Notes: generated by a model not told the origin, from the letters alone. 64,000 bases of DNA from Triatoma infestans (GCA_011037195.1 JAAEAF010003502.1:22674-86673), one strand, 5' to 3'; numbered from the stretch's first letter, positions 42,000 through 52,579 are shown. Made by a program: numbers and translations.

Positions 42000-42330
42000 A
42001 GCACAAGCTTCAGCCGTAGCTCAGTGGGATCACTCTAAGGGCCATATTTGATGATAGTGGAAAGCAAAGTTAGTTGAGGGAAAGTTGAGCTGCTAAAGCC
42101 AACTCGCTCTTATTCAACGACCATCGTCCTACTTTCTCTACACCTACAACCTTCACTCTGTCAGTCAGTCTGTCACTCTCCACTCACACTAACATATTCT
42201 GCTCTAAGTTACACAAATGCAAAGTCCTTCCACTTCATTCTTCAGTAATATACTTAGTGTTCAGTAAATCTAACTTATCTCTCAACCCTAAGTTTCTTCT
42301 GTCCAATCCCTAAAAACATTCACTACATCC
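42000..42330 (+). promoter_or_regulatory. LTR-like or tRNA-like fragment, unclassified
   Basis: AGCCGTAGCTCAGTGGGATC at 42010 looks like a tRNA A box but no B box follows. The next 250 bases carry TCAGTCAGTCTGTCAC and the ATATACTTAGTGTTCAGTAA block seen in family C LTRs. Ends not defined. Confidence 0.32.
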
Positions 42331-42639
42331 AACCCTGGAACTTTCTTATTTTTTTGGCATTTTGAAGTGTGGTTTGTTTCATTAAAGACTTTTAGACTTG
42401 TACATACTTTTCACATCATTTTCAAAAATCGATTTTCATTTAGTATAAAAATATCCGATATAAAACATATGTTTGCTTGTAAATGTAATTACTAAAAAAA
42501 TAAAAAAGTAGTTTTGATCTTGGAACTTTCTGTACCAACCAATACATGTTATTTTTACCAATTACTTACGTTGTATTTATATTGTTGCAAAATAAAGAAA
42601 ACTTGAGAATCAATTTATCCAGTTTTTAAATCAAGAAAT

Positions 42640-43980
42640 TAGTATTAGTGTGAGTCATAAAAAATGACCGATTTTGTTTACTGCAGTTTATCCTCTACAG
42701 ACAAAAAGAACGTTTACATTTTGTTGAACTTTGTCATATTCTTATTTAGCACAAACAAATAGAGAATGAATTTATAAACAAAGTTACCCTGGATCGCTTT
42801 TAGTTTTGACATAGCATTTTTTTAAACAAGATGACGTTAAAATTTGAAATATTAGTAAAATTACGCCATTATTGGAAAAGAAAGTTTTCAGCCGCCGAAA
42901 CTACTCGTTTAGTGCGCGAATTTGAAGTGGAGGATGCTCTTTCTAAGCGGACAGTGTGTAGGTGGTTTCAGAAATTTAATACCATTAGTCTTGACAGGAT
43001 AGCCGGTTCGTGGCGAAAATCATCATTCGATGAAGATGATCCTGCGAGGTTACGTGCAGGCTGACCGGACCAAAAGTATTCGGAGTTGAGTTGGCACCAG
43101 CACTCGAAGTATCCCAATCCACCGTAAATCGTGGCTGCATAAGCTTGGGAAAGCGTATCGTTCAGCTAGAATGGTTCCCCATGAGTTGACCGCTGAAAAA
43201 TCTCAGCGGCGAATAGAAATTTGTCAAAATCTTTTGAAAAATCCAAATAACCATCGGTTCATTAAAAGGATTATCAGTTGCGATGAAAAATGGATAAATA
43301 CTAGAGAAACCCTAAGATCTAGAAACAATGGTTACACTGCAAGCAGCCTTGTTTACCTGTCGCTAAACACGGTCAATTCGAAAAAAAACAATGCTTTCTA
43401 TTTTTTGGAATTATGAAGGCGTAATTCATTATCAGTTCATTCTCGAAGGTCAGTCTATTGATTTGGAACTTTATAGCGCGCAGTTCGAAAGAATGTACGG
43501 TGTTTTGGCCCAGTGTTACCCAGGGTTAGTCAACAGAAATAAAGTTTTGTTTCAACAAGATAGCGCTCGACCTCACACTTATCGTTACACCAAAAAAAAA
43601 AAAAAAAAAAAAAAATCAGAATTACAAGGAATTGAGCTTGTCCCCCACCCTGCTGTAGTCCGGACCTAGCACCTTCCGATTACCATCTTTTCCGGTCATT
43701 GGCGCACTATCTTCAAGCTAAAAACCTTTAATTCTCTGGACGAGGTTCAAAATAGAGTTGCGGAATTCTTCCGTTCAATACCCAAAGAGTGGTATTGCGA
43801 AGGAATTCGGCAGCCAGCCTTGAGATGGAAACAAACCATAGAACACAACTTTGAATATTAAAATAATTTGTTAAATAAAATGTAATTGTTTTTAAATTTT
43901 GACTTCCTCGTATTAACAAGAATAAGAGAAATCAATAACAATACAAAAATTATGGTATTTATGCAAACTCAGCGTCTGTC
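42640..43980 (+). mobile_element. mariner relic
   Basis: Contains a decayed mariner transposase gene (next entry). Possible inverted ends are GTGAGTCATAAAAAATGACC near 42650 and, reverse complemented, TGAGTTTGCATAAATACC near 43970. They align only with gaps, so the limits are provisional. Confidence 0.6.
42831..43862 (+). pseudogene. mariner transposase, decayed
   Basis: N-terminal helix-turn-helix part: WKRKFSAAETTRLVREFEVE then SKRTVCRWFQKF. Middle: ARMVPHELTAEKSQRRIEIC then RIISCDEKWI (first catalytic Asp), IFWNYEGVIHYQFILEGQSI, LFQQDSARPHT (second Asp), then, after a break, a Pro-Asp-Leu-Ala-Pro-type stretch SDYHLFRSLAHYLQ (third Asp). A run of 25 A at 43593-43617 sits inside the gene and adds a lysine tract. 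At least four frame changes. It belongs to a different subfamily from the 15.2-kb copy. Confidence 0.8.
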
Positions 43981-43984
43981 AGTT

Positions 43985-44540
43985 AATCAATAAAATGGTT
44001 TTGTTCTGTGAAATTGTAACTTTTTCCCTGTACAATTTGCCTACGTATGTGAATGTTTACAGAAAAGAGAATGTTTATTCAATAAGATTAATACCAATAA
44101 AATGGATAAATAAAATGAATTCGAGCAAAGTATCAAAATAAGAGTGCATTAACCATAGAACAGTACCATGTTTATTCATCATGTTGGTTATTGTTGTAGA
44201 CTGAACGGTCAGTGGTCATCTAGTGAGTGAGTGCCCTTTCAATACACTCTTACTTTGAAAACAATCAATTTGAATTGGTCTCAATATTTACCAATTGATA
44301 GATTACTTACTCTTCAAATATTAACTTTGTACAATTCCTTTTTTTATTTTTTTTGGTGGGCTGGTAAGTAATGAAATTCTTTACTACTCTGATTGCCAGC
44401 AACTCAAGCGCTTGTGCGTATTTTTCCACTAATACGTAAAAAAATATTGTATATGTTATCGGAAATATGTCAATTATTCTTCAATAGCCGTTATAAAAAA
44501 AAATAGTAAGAGAAAGTAAAAAAAAAAAAATATATATATA
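43985..44540. other. AT-rich sequence
   Basis: Ends in an A-run and (TA)n at 44519-44544 where the palindrome inserted. No gene supported. Confidence 0.35.
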
Positions 44541-44544
44541 TATA

Positions 44545-45427
44545 CAGAGTGTCCCAAGGTATATGGATAATGACTTTTTCTCGGAAACTAAGATAGCTAG
44601 AAAAAAACTAAAAAATACGTGTCCCCGTAGTTTTTTGTTAGAAAACCAAATTTAATTTGCAAATTTGTTTTGGTGCTTCCAGAAGCGAGATACAGGCACC
44701 AACTTCATTTTTTCAAATGGGGAGGTGTGGTTTTTATTTAAGAAATAGATTCCTCTATTTTTTGTAAGAAAAATTTACTTGAACGGTTTTTTTCTTTGAG
44801 CGATATTTTACAAGTTATGAATGAAAACATGATTCTTATAAGAAATTTCAAAATGATATTAACGGTTTTTTGATTGAATAAGAAGAAAAGTACTATTTAT
44901 TATAAATTTTACTCCTCATTAATTACAGATCTTGCTCGAACTGGCCCCCACCATTAAGATGTATTCTTTAGGTCGTAAGGTACAATTGGCAGGAAAAAGC
45001 ATGTGTATGCATCTCTAATGGTGGGGGCCAGTTTGAGCAAGATCGTAATTGAGGAGAGTAAATTTATAATAAATGTACTTTTCTTATTCAATCAAAAACC
45101 GTTATAATATCATTTGAAATTTCTTATAGGAATCATGTTTTCATTCATAACTTATAAAATATCGCTCAAGAAAAAAAAAAAAAAACCGTTCAAGTAAATT
45201 TTTCTTACAAAAAAAATAGTGGAATCTGTTTCTTAAATAAAAACCACACTTCCCCACTTGAAAAAATGAAGTTGGTGGCTGTATCTCCTGTGGAAGCACC
45301 AAAACAAATTTGCAAATTAAATTTGGTTTTCTAACAAATAACTACGGGGTCACGTATTTTTTACTTTTTTTCTAGCTATCTTAGTTTCCGAGAAAAAGTC
45401 GTTATCCATATACCTTGGGACACCCTG
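44545..45427. mobile_element. 883-bp foldback MITE, near-perfect palindrome
   Basis: CAGAGTGTCCCAAGGTATAT at 44545 mirrors ATATACCTTGGGACACCCTG ending at 45427, with TA on each side. The arms run inward about 410 bp with only scattered differences and small gaps to CTGGCCCCCACCATTA (44941-44957) and its mirror (45019-45034), leaving a loop of roughly 60 bases. No open frame. TA target and the CAG-GTGTCCC terminus suggest a Tc1/mariner-type MITE. Any transcript through it would form a long double-stranded hairpin. Confidence 0.9.
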
Positions 45428-45499
45428 TATACTTCATTAAGGTGTTTAAACTTTTCGGGTAATAACAACCAAAATTTCATTTAGAAGAATTCAGTTTCC

Positions 45500-45870
45500 T
45501 TATTTATACTTGTTTTAAATCCTACTATTACTTTCTCATTTGATGACATTGTTTTTCACCGAAAATATACATAATTTCACATAAATGCCTATCACTTTTA
45601 TTTGAAACATTTTTTTCGGGAGAAAACAAATTTTCGCGAGACTTGCTAGGGGAACAATAACGTTAAAACTTTCCTCAAAATTACCACTTCAATGCAATGT
45701 CTGGTTCTGCCACCTATATAATATGGTACATTAAAAAAACAATCCTAGAATTTCACATTTAATGGAAATTCGTCAAACAAAAGTATGATTATACCGATTT
45801 TTTTTTTGTTTAGTTTTCCAATTTTTTTTCGAGTAAGACTACAAAGATTTTCTTAAAAATCTGGAATCCT
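45500..45870 (+). repeat. DR family, diverged partial copy
   Basis: TTACTTTCTCATTTGATGAC, TTCACCGAAAATATACATAA, CACTTTTATTTGAAACATTT and TGCCACCTATATAATATGGT occur in DR order. Both terminal hairpins lost. Confidence 0.5.
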
Positions 45871-45931
45871 AAATGCTCTGATATCAAAATTATTTATAAT
45901 AATGATCGTTCTCGACCGTTATACTAATAAT

Positions 45932-46023
45932 TGCAGGAGATCACGAGAAGCGGACAATAAAATTATAAAATAATTGTTAAAAATTTAATAAAAGTCATTC
46001 ACCGCTCTTCGTGATCTCCTGCA
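45932..46023. mobile_element. 92-bp hairpin MITE
   Basis: TGCAGGAGATCACGAGAAGC(GG) at 45932-45953 is mirrored by CCGCTCTTCGTGATCTCCTG(CA) at 46002-46023 with a two-base difference. The 48-bp loop is AT-only. No clear TSD. Confidence 0.7.
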
Positions 46024-46039
46024 AGAATTACTTTTATTT

Positions 46040-46043
46040 TTGT

Positions 46044-46075
<32 letters not shown>

Positions 46076-46076
46076 G
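46040..46076. repeat. Poly-T run
   Basis: About 30 T; could be the tail of a minus-strand retrocopy, but nothing recognisable precedes it. Confidence 0.7.
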
Positions 46077-46149
46077 AAATTAATTTTCAGGGAGTTCTGA
46101 GGTATCTATGAGTTAAATTCAAATATTATTGACATTTTCTTCTATACTA

Positions 46150-46915
46150 CTGTTGCGTCGTCTTGCCCGGTTGTGCCTGAAGGGGTAAAACTTCCGCTTG
46201 CGCCCGTGTCGTCCGGCCAGACATCCTGTTTTTTCTCCTTTTTTTATTCTCTCCCGCCAATTCTATGGCCCGTTCGCGCCTTCTCTCGTGTTTCCGGACG
46301 TTGGTTTCCCTCCACAGCCACCCGTTTTTCCTGGTTAATCATCCCTTTACTAGACTTGTGGTTTGGCTCGCTTACGTCATATGTGTGTATTTGTTCTCTG
46401 CGTCATCATTTACTGCTTCATCATTAGATTTCACCGCCTCCACGGGTGTATTACGTTTACAAGACAGGTCTTTCATCTCTGCCTCCAACCAGGTCTTATT
46501 CGCATCAACGAACGCACGCTTCCGTACGCACCGCTTCATTCACCAATTACCTTTCCCGCAACATCCTTTCATACACACCCATACACGAACATATTTACAC
46601 ATATACACAGCCTCCTTTATACCCTTCTACGCTTCCTAGCGTCTTTCACAGCTTCTCCGGCTCAACATACGCGGCATTTTCTTCTATACTACTGTTCATT
46701 CTCATTCACCATAACCGCATCTTCAAGGTGAGCCAATTAAAACTTTATTGCCTTGTTAATTTTCATAATTGCGTGCTTCATTATACCCCTCTAACGCTTC
46801 CGAGTTCACGCCTACGCGTTCATTACTTACTTACTTACTACAGTCTAAGGTATGATACGTATGCCCCACCCTTTGCAAATGAAAAAATATCAAGTTTAGA
46901 GAAAATTTATTAAGT
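46150..46915 (+). other. Pyrimidine-rich block, possible leader or exon
   Basis: GC-richer, C/T-rich, open in all three plus frames because stop codons are rare in such composition. Ends in a donor-like AAGGTGAGCC at 46730. Its composition and donor parallel the minus-strand block at 23900-24660. No protein domain in any frame, so I do not call a gene. A retroelement 5' leader is the leading guess. Confidence 0.3.
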
Positions 46916-46919
46916 TTAT

Positions 46920-46970
46920 AAATTAGGTAAGAGAAAATCCTAGGAGTGATTCACATACCAGATTTTTAAA
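46920..46970 (+). repeat. DR family, 3' terminal fragment
   Basis: GGTAAGAGAAAATCCTAGGA then GTGATTCACATACCAGATTT is a decayed DR end. Confidence 0.45.
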
Positions 46971-47030
46971 TAATATTTTTGATCTGCATAAAAGCAAGTC
47001 TTGATAGTGTAAAGTATCACTGTTCGCCCT

Positions 47031-47289
47031 TGGCAATAATTTTTTTGTTTACTTTTGATTTAAGGCGCGTGTTAACATCTATGGTCATTAGCGCCCGGAA
47101 CCTTCCCAGTGCATTGCCGGCTTCCCGACAGTGTTCCTCTCTCTACAGGGAACACTGTGCATCACCGAACAGTCAGCTGTAGAGGCTCCTAGGAAGGAAA
47201 ATCTGAATAGCACTAGACTAGAACGCGGGATCTCTAAGTGAGAGTCCAACTCGCTAACCACTTAGCTAAAATCCCTCCCCTGGCAATAA
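47031..47289 (-). mobile_element. tRNA-derived SINE with TSD, full length
   Basis: Direct repeats TGGCAATAA at 47031-47039 and 47281-47289 (extendable to 12 bp with one mismatch) bound the element. On the minus strand: head GGGATTTTAGCTAAGTGGTT with an A box, decayed B box CGCGTTCTAGTC, body CCTAGGAGCCTCTACAGCTG, ACTGTTCGGTGATGCACAGT, and the 3' domain GGGCGCTAATGACCATAGAT then GTTAACACGCGCC. Length 241 bp. It fixes the ends of this SINE family. Confidence 0.85.
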
Positions 47290-47905
47290 ATATTATTATT
47301 TTAATTAAGCGCTTACTTTTTTTTTTTAAATATTTTTATCATGAAAATAGAGGAGAGTATAAATTATATATAATAATATAATAAATGCATACATAAAATA
47401 ATAATAATAATAAAATCATAACAGATGGAGATTTAAGATCAGTTGTTGATAGTCTAATATATTGATATCTCGATTTTTACTTAATTTTCAATTATATATT
47501 TCTTTTTTTAATACACGAAAAAAAAATGTATTTCATGAAAATGTAATAACAATGTAAATTATAATTTTATAAAAGTATCTTAGATATGTTTATATAAACA
47601 ATAAAAATGATTAATAATTAAATTATTTTTAAATTAATTAAACATTTTTTGCAAAATTGATAAATGGAATTAGAAACAGAAAGATCTGTGTATGAAATAT
47701 TCACAGGAGTTCATTTTAATTAATTTTTCCCCCACTTCCTACAGAAAAGGTTTAATTTAAATGAAAATTTCTATCAAAAAGTTTTATTACTAAGTAATCG
47801 TAATTCTTCTTTAATATTTTTCAATCTAGTAATGTTAGTCTAAAATAGATTTTGTACTAAAGTTTGAAAAGTTTATTTACTTGATATTTTAGCGCGGACA
47901 TTATG
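47290..47905. other. AT-rich low-complexity sequence
   Basis: ATAATAATAATA at 47396-47410 and long A/T tracts. No gene supported. Confidence 0.4.
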
Positions 47906-47907
47906 AT

Positions 47908-48655
47908 AAAAAAACACTTGAGTTTCCGAGTTGAGTGGTTTGCTAGAAACCAAGTTTCGCCCATATTGCAATGCGCTTCTTCAGGGTCGTCACACATTGA
48001 AAGCTGATGGAGCAATGAATCTTGTTAGAAAAGTGGCATGGCTACTTCCTACGCCATATTGGCTGCAAGCGATGGGCGGGGCTTAATTTTCTCTTCCTTG
48101 CAGGAGAGCAGTAGGAGGGAAGTCTTAGATCAAAGTTACCCGCCAGTCAACCGTGGTGAAGGAAGAGACAATGTAGCCACGCCCCTTTTCTACCAAGATT
48201 TATTCCTCCATTAGCTTTTAAAGTGTAAAAGACCCTGAAGAAGCTTAGTACAATATGGGCGTATAACGGCAAGAGAGAAAACACACAAGCCCGACCGAGA
48301 GAAAACTAACTCTCTCTGGTACTCTCTCACTTAAGCAGGCTAGAGTGGGGAACCTATATATAAGCCAGGAACAGATCGGGACATCCAGCTATCTATCAGA
48401 TTCAACCATATACATCGCATCGTGTCATATCTCTACTCCCACCCTTTATTCTATAAATTCATTACAAGTCCAGTGCAGTTCGTGTAGACTTACAGCCATA
48501 TTATAACAGTGTCTTCATATCTCGTCTAATTAATCAATCCCAATTTCTCTCCTCATCAACTTCATTATAGGCGAAACGTCGGATTCTAGCAAATCATTGA
48601 TATGGTCTCAACCTGGAAAATCAAGTGTTTTTATCAGTTTATTTAATGCTGCTGC
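47908..48655. repeat. Foldback element with hammerhead-like ends, split by an LTR
   Basis: Left arm 47908-48046 is the inverted copy of 48185-48257 plus 48574-48655: both contain CTTGA-TTTCC-GTTGAG, GCTAGAA, GAAAC-T-GG, GCCCATATTG and CTTCTTCAGGGTC, oriented outward. Each arm has CTGAAGA, a weak stem (GCTTA/TGGGC on the right) and GAAAC, the layout of the 1.5- and 24.9-kb motifs. The right arm is interrupted at GGCG by the LTR at 48262-48569. The arms are separated by about 130 bp. Confidence 0.68.
48258..48573 (+). mobile_element. Solo LTR, family B, with 4-bp TSD
   Basis: 308 bp (48262-48569), TATAACGG...CATTATA, flanked by GGCG at 48258-48261 and 48570-48573. Deleting the unit plus one GGCG restores CAATATGGGCGAAACGTCGG, matching the opposite arm of the host foldback. 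CTATATATAAGCC at 48351 is a good TATA box. The first base pair TA replaces the TG of the 357-679 copy. Confidence 0.82.
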
Positions 48656-48659
48656 AAAA

Positions 48660-48860
48660 GTTTAAGAAAGAATGTGTAGAAACAGCTTTCCACTCCTTCA
48701 GACATTTTATCATTGCTTGGAAAACTCCTGCATTTTAATTGTTATACGGTTGGTATTTGGACAAACAGTTTTAATGGAGAAACGACTGAATTTGTTGCGG
48801 ATAATATATTATCGGATTTAGATAGCAGTATTATTATTATTACCAACTTCAAAGAAGCCT
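48660..48860. other. Unassigned sequence
   Basis: Short spacer between the foldback and the SINE; nothing recognised. Confidence 0.3.
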
Positions 48861-48863
48861 TTA

Positions 48864-49090
48864 AGGGAAGGGATTATTTCAGTGGGTAGCGCACTGGACT
48901 TCCACGCGGAGGACCCGGGTTCGCGTCCAGCTGTGCTGCCCTTACATTTTTTCTTCCTAGAAGCCCCTACAGCTCACTATGCGGTGATGGACAGTCTGTC
49001 TGTAACGAGAGAACACTGTCCGGAGGACGGCAGTGCATTGAGAAGGCTCCGGGCGCCAATGACCATAGATGTTGACGCGCTTTAAATTAA
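48864..49090 (+). mobile_element. tRNA-derived SINE
   Basis: Head GGGATTATTTCAGTGGGTAG, B box GGGTTCGCGTCC (48917-48928), body CCCCTACAGCTCACTATGCG, GAGAACACTGTCCGGAGGAC, and 3' domain GGGCGCCAATGACCATAGAT then GTTGACGCGCTTTAAATTAA. Same family as 47040-47280, opposite strand. The A box is degraded (TATTTCAGTGG). A 67-codon reading within it is incidental. Confidence 0.82.
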
Positions 49091-49094
49091 AAAC

Positions 49095-49910
49095 AAAAAA
49101 GTTTTAATCGCGATTGCTTCTAGCAATTACTTAGAATTCCGCGAAGTTTTAAATACCGCAAATGGTATTACTAAACCTGTTAGGTAGGTGGCTATGCAGT
49201 GGGTCTCTGCTCAAAGCAGGATATACAGAAATGAAACAGCGGATGATCTGAATGCGGATCGGAAACGCCAAATCTAGCCGATTTGCGTATTCCATGGGCC
49301 AGCACTAAAAGAATTGTCATCACCGCGAACACAGAAAGCTTCCTGAAGTGGACAACCTTTCTGAAGTGAAGCTGCCTTTCTTGATGCAGATAATATAGTT
49401 TTTCTCAGAATTTGCAAGTTGTAATGGACCTGCTTCAGACATTTCTCCGGCCACGATTTTTCACTAATCTATCTTCACAAAATTGGCTTAATTGATTTAT
49501 TGATTTCTCTTATAGGTTCCCGCTATAAAACATTGGGGAAATAATTGTAGAAAATGTAACTGGATCTAAAGAGCAACACTTTAGTTGCAGTTTTGCATCG
49601 GAGATGAATGAGGCCTGTTCATATGCTCTAGTGGTCTTCAATGGCTTAGACAGAAAACAAAAATAAATGGAATGTACACTAATAATCATAGTCATAGAAT
49701 CATCACACTGGTTACAATGGTTACGACTAACTGAGAAAATGAAGAACAACTACTTACGTCGTAAGAATTGCATGTTCAGACATGTACTAACCATGCTATT
49801 TCCTTCTAAACATGTTTGTTATAGCGAGTAATAAGGCAAAATTGTAAGTTATATCTGAAACACTCGCATATTTATAAAGTTAACAGAAATGAATAATGTG
49901 TGTTTTTTTT
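49095..49910. other. Unassigned sequence
   Basis: No coding motif or repeat-family match seen. 49185-49360 is slightly less AT-rich. Confidence 0.3.
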
Positions 49911-49915
49911 TAACA

Positions 49916-49992
49916 TACGGGGGGGATTCAATAAGTAACGAGACAAATCGCTTTAGCACAGAAACGGTTTGTTTCAATCAATACTATAGCTT
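49916..49992 (+). mobile_element. mariner 5' end fragment
   Basis: TA followed by CGGGGGGGATTCAATAAGTA, ACGAGACAAATC and ACGGTTTGTTTCAATCAATA. Matches the first 75 bases of the mariner relic at 50962. Abuts a SINE directly. Confidence 0.6.
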
Positions 49993-50128
49993 CAGCTCGC
50001 TATCACCGGACAGTGAGCTGTAGAGGCTCCTAGGAAGATAAAGTGTAAGCGTAGCACACTTGGACTTGAACCCAGGTCCTCCGCGTGGGAGTCCAGTACG
50101 CTAACCACTTAGCTATTCCCTTCCCTAA
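49993..50128 (-). mobile_element. tRNA-derived SINE, 3'-truncated
   Basis: Minus strand: GGGAATAGCTAAGTGGTTAG with a good A box, B box GGGTTCAAGTCC (50062-50073), then CCTAGGAGCCTCTACAGCTC up to CACTGTCCGGTGATAGCG, where it meets the mariner end. The 3' domain is missing. Confidence 0.78.
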
Positions 50129-50129
50129 T

Positions 50130-50960
50130 TCGTTATAATTTTTATAATTGATGTGATTATTTTTTCATTAATAAAAGCCAAATTGAATTAAACAATACAT
50201 GTAATTAGTTGATCCGTGACTGATATTCCAGTCGCTATCTCAAAGTTAACAAGTTCGTAAATCTGTTTTTATTTTATTTTATTTTTATAATTTTATTGCA
50301 AAATAACAAAAAGTCATCGCCAAACACAATGCAACAAAACATTTATAACAAGTAGATTATATTTTTATTTTATATTATATTTTACTACTGTTTGTTAACT
50401 ACTGTTCCGAAAGAGATTTTAATAATTTCATATGCAGGAAGGAAATCAATGTATGTCAAACATGTTTATGAAAAACATGGGGAAAAGTTTTCCAACATTT
50501 GAATTATCTTGTACAAAATATATTTTATACTTTTTGTACAATAGCGATTTGACCCAGACATTGTTGACACTTTGGAAAAATACTAACTACAATATATTGT
50601 TTTTATATTTACTGTAACATTTTATCCAACAAATAATAATTTTGTTTGAAATACACTTTTTACAACGCTTGTTTCGATGAAAAACTCTTGGAGGTGTAAT
50701 AGTGGGTTTTTTTAATTAATAAAAGGTTTCATCTATCTATCTATCTAACTATATACGTATATTTTACGGATAAAATAATGAGTCAAGCCAGAAATTGACA
50801 AATACTTAGCATTCAAATATGTGTTAACAACGACGTCATCTAAAGAATATGTAAAGAATAGAATAACTTTGTTCTTGGAGATATTGATTTCGAAATGTCG
50901 GCTACTTTATTTACAAAGTGTTTTAATTACAATTATATATAAAATTAGAAATTTTTACAT
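50130..50960. other. AT-rich sequence with short tandem repeats
   Basis: (ATCT)n at 50731-50746; nothing else recognised. Confidence 0.35.
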
Positions 50961-50961
50961 A

Positions 50962-51411
50962 TACGAGGGACATTCAATAAGCAACGAGACAAGCGGTTTG
51001 TAGCTCAGCGGTTTGTTTATTCAATACAATAGTTTCAGTGCGTCAAGTTGGCATCCTTGTACTTAGTTTCTCATCAGCTGTTCAAGAGTATTTGGTAAGG
51101 ATAACCTCAAATATATTCAGTTAATAATGGCGAGTCTCCGCTCGAGCATTGCACCTCGGAAGAACAACGCTCAGTGATTAGAATTTTAGTTACAGAGGGT
51201 ATCAAAGATAGTGAAATCCACGAAAGAATGTTGAAAGGAGTACGTTCGAACGTTTACAAATATGTAGAATAGTTTAAAAATGGCTGTGTAAGTGTCTATG
51301 ACGCGCAATGAAGTGGACGCCCTTTTTGATGTTGCATCTTCCTCCCTGCAATCTCGCATTAACGCGTTAATTCAGGACAAATGGCGTATTTCACGTGTAT
51401 ATATGCTACTA
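50962..51411 (+). pseudogene. mariner relic, N-terminal transposase part
   Basis: Begins TA-CGAGGGACATTCAATAAGCA, a mariner-type terminal repeat. About 200 bases in, one frame gives EEQRSVIRILVTEGIKDSEI then HERMLKGV, SNVYKYVE, a stop, FKNGCVSVYDAQ and later LQSRINALIQDKWRIS. This is the N-terminal helix-turn-helix region and linker of mariner transposases (EQRSVIRFL..EG....I+ERM...V+.WVE.FK.GR.SV.D..R.GRP). The catalytic half and the 3' terminal repeat are gone. Confidence 0.7.
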
Positions 51412-51479
51412 TAAAATTTTATATAGAACAATTTATTTTTTTTTTTATTGCTAAATATTTTCAATGTTTTTATGTGCTT

Positions 51480-52190
51480 TGATAAAAAAAAAAAAAAAAA
51501 TTCACTGTCAACTGGGGCAATGTTTGCTCGCCCTGATTTCTATGTTGCCTCCACTTATTTTGTGCTTGTAAATGTCAGCTGTTAGAAGAAGCGGTGTTAT
51601 ATAGTTTCTGTCTCTTAGTCTTTTCTCTGTTTTATTCTCCACTAGCATTTCTATCAAATAAATTCCACTGTTTCTTCTTCTTCTTCTTGTTCTTCTTCTT
51701 CTTCTTCCTCTTATGTCATCTCTTTTTCCCTTCTTTTCTTTTTACAATTCGAAAGTATAATGTAAATTAAAGGACTATAAGAAAAGTTCTTTCATGGTAA
51801 TGTAATTTCTTTTTCTTTTTGCAATGTCATCATGAAAAGAGCATAAAATTATTTAAAATATAAAAAAGAAAAAAGTTTTTACATCTGGTGAATTCCTTTG
51901 TTTTTGTTACTTCTTTTTTATTTTATTTTTTTCGAATTAAAATATATTTCTTTCTCATTTTAATATTAAGTAACAAATCATAGATAGTCCTTGCTATGTA
52001 AAGGATATTGATTGACTGAGAAACCCATCTTATTAGTTTCCACAGGAATTGCATGTTCATAGTTGAGTTGGTGGAATTTGTGCTGCAGGTCACGAATTGC
52101 ATTTAAACTATGCATTACTATTATTCTATGCCTCTATATTATTATGATGAATTATAAACTAAATCCTTTCACGTACTTATATATATCTAA
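51480..52190. repeat. Low-complexity, (TTC)n-rich sequence
   Basis: (TTC)n-type run at 51667-51712 and several A/T runs. No gene supported. Confidence 0.5.
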
Positions 52191-52194
52191 TACA

Positions 52195-52575
52195 CTTCTT
52201 ACTTTCTTACTTATTTACTTTATGAAGTAGTATTGCGATCATACCAAAGTTTTGTAATTAAGTTTTCACCGAATATATATATATTTTTTTTTTTTTTGAG
52301 ATTTCCTCAGTCAGTGAGAATAGTTTTTTTTTTATAGATCTGTATATGTTTATGATCAGTATAACGTAAAATTGCACATTGCTAAAACACGGCAAATTTC
52401 AGTCTTTTTACGATTTTCTCGATTTCTTTTTTTTAAAAAAACTTGATATACAACTAATTATAAAAAGAGCCGCTACAACAACTATTCTTTGAAACATTTT
52501 TGTCTAGTGAATCCATTTAATCGGTTTCTAGTGAAAGAGCGGACGTTAGGTTTTTTCCTCGAAATTATCATTTCA
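52195..52575 (+). repeat. DR family, 5' half
   Basis: CTTACTTTCTTACTTATTTA, AAGTTTTCACCGAATATATA, a T-run in place of the TG run, CGATTTTCTCG, CTTTGAAACATTTTTGTCTA. The 3' half is missing. Confidence 0.52.
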
Positions 52576-52579
52576 TTGT

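Noticed and set aside
42010..42050. tRNA or SINE from the AGCCGTAGCTCAGTGGGATC word
   Set aside because: Only an A box-like word; no B box or family body follows.
46173..46913. Overlapping 84-155-codon plus-strand reading frames as genes
   Set aside because: All three plus frames are open because the block is pyrimidine-rich; none shows a domain, and residue content is composition-driven.
48882..49085. 67-codon protein
   Set aside because: Lies wholly within a SINE; the codons are the SINE body.
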